A stretch of 24,808 nt of DNA, taken from Candidatus Zhuqueibacterota bacterium 4484_219. GTDB lineage: Bacteria; Zhuqueibacterota; JdFR-76; 4484-219. The notes beneath the pieces were generated by a model that saw only the letters and a program-made list of their open reading frames with translations, was not told the DNA's origin and did no database searches. Location: assembly GCA_002085035.1 (NCBI GenBank), contig MZGM01000024.1:1-24808 (forward strand). Direction: 5' to 3'. A program made the position numbers and the translations under genes. Of the stretch, positions 24,612-24,808 are shown in pieces; position 1 is the stretch's first letter; each line of letters starts with the position of its first letter.

Positions 24612-24808
24612 GTGGAAAGAAAAAAAATGGAAATTCAAGAACCTGAAGGCAAATTAGGTGTAATGTTGCCAGGACTGGGGGCAGTAAGCACCACTTTCAT
24701 TGCCGGGGTAGAGGCCATCAAGAAGGGATTGGCAAAACCATTTGGTTCGCTAACCCAGATGGGAACTATCCGCCTGGGTAAACGCCCCGAACGTCGGGTA
24801 CCGATGAT
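24612..24808 (+). CDS. Inositol-3-phosphate synthase (N-terminal part, cut by window end)
   Basis: The first 65 codons of a gene that leaves the window. The sequence GKLGVMLPGLGAVSTTFIAG is the NAD-binding Rossmann start of myo-inositol-1-phosphate synthase (Ino1/MIPS), and PFGSLTQMGTIRLGKR is a conserved block that follows. The enzyme isomerises glucose-6-phosphate to inositol-3-phosphate (1L-myo-inositol-1-phosphate). With the CDP-alcohol phosphatidyltransferase upstream it gives the core of inositol-phospholipid synthesis. The catalytic part lies beyond the window and cannot be checked. Confidence 0.82.
   Translation, partial: MERKKMEIQEPEGKLGVMLPGLGAVSTTFIAGVEAIKKGLAKPFGSLTQMGTIRLGKRPERRVPM

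Noticed and set aside
1..24808. CRISPR arrays, tRNA or rRNA genes, transposases, prophage or defence genes
   Set aside because: Looked for by eye on both strands: no regularly spaced repeats, no cloverleaf-like segments in the gaps, and no recognisable nuclease, transposase, integrase or phage protein.

Overview
The window reads as a chromosomal segment of an AT-leaning bacterium with two membranes: it has a TolC-type outer-membrane channel with a periplasmic adaptor, a WecA-type initiating transferase and a lipoprotein-like signal. The mix of L-lysine 6-transaminase, inositol-lipid synthesis and a DUF6599-like exported protein suggests an uncultured member of the FCB/KSB1 neighbourhood. That placement is an inference from gene content and was not tested by phylogeny. 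No rRNA, tRNA, CRISPR array, integrase or insertion sequence was found.

Layout. (1) 1-2218: tail of an unrecognised gene, an AT-rich gap with a terminator-like hairpin, then two exported proteins, one DUF6599-like and one BPL_N-like with a class I amidotransferase-type Cys/His/Glu set. (2) 2219-2840: a 0.6 kb stretch with no intact gene. It holds a possible decayed minus-strand frame and a promoter plus strong ribosome site in front of a tiny frame split by an amber codon. (3) 2844-5816: nagB, nagA and a polysaccharide flippase, tightly overlapped. (4) 5772-10276: surface-glycan genes, namely two GT4 glycosyltransferases, a WecA-like GlcNAc-1-P transferase and a broken sugar-nucleotide epimerase. 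(5) 10338-16142, minus strand: a MacB-like efflux operon in the order tolC, adaptor, ATPase, broken permease, intact permease. (6) 16298-20369, minus strand: pheA, aroA, aroC and a broken Yip1-family membrane protein. (7) 20620-24808, plus strand: aldehyde dehydrogenase, L-lysine 6-transaminase, CDP-alcohol phosphatidyltransferase, panD and the start of an inositol-3-phosphate synthase.

How it fits together. Region 3 recycles GlcNAc-6-P to fructose-6-P, and region 4 starts glycans on undecaprenyl phosphate, probably with GlcNAc-1-P, so the two share amino-sugar metabolites. Region 6 takes shikimate-pathway intermediates to chorismate (aroA, aroC) and supplies the phenylalanine branch (pheA). 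Region 7 opens with a lysine to 2-aminoadipate module and continues into inositol-phospholipid synthesis. Regions 6 and 7 diverge from a 250 bp spacer with a near-consensus sigma70-type promoter on each strand.

The most unusual signal is that three genes within about 7 kb (epimerase, permease, Yip1) each lack an internal block and change reading frame at the join, while both flanks remain open. Either these are recent deletions in one lineage or they are assembly joins; read mapping would decide. No clear new defence or mobile system was found.
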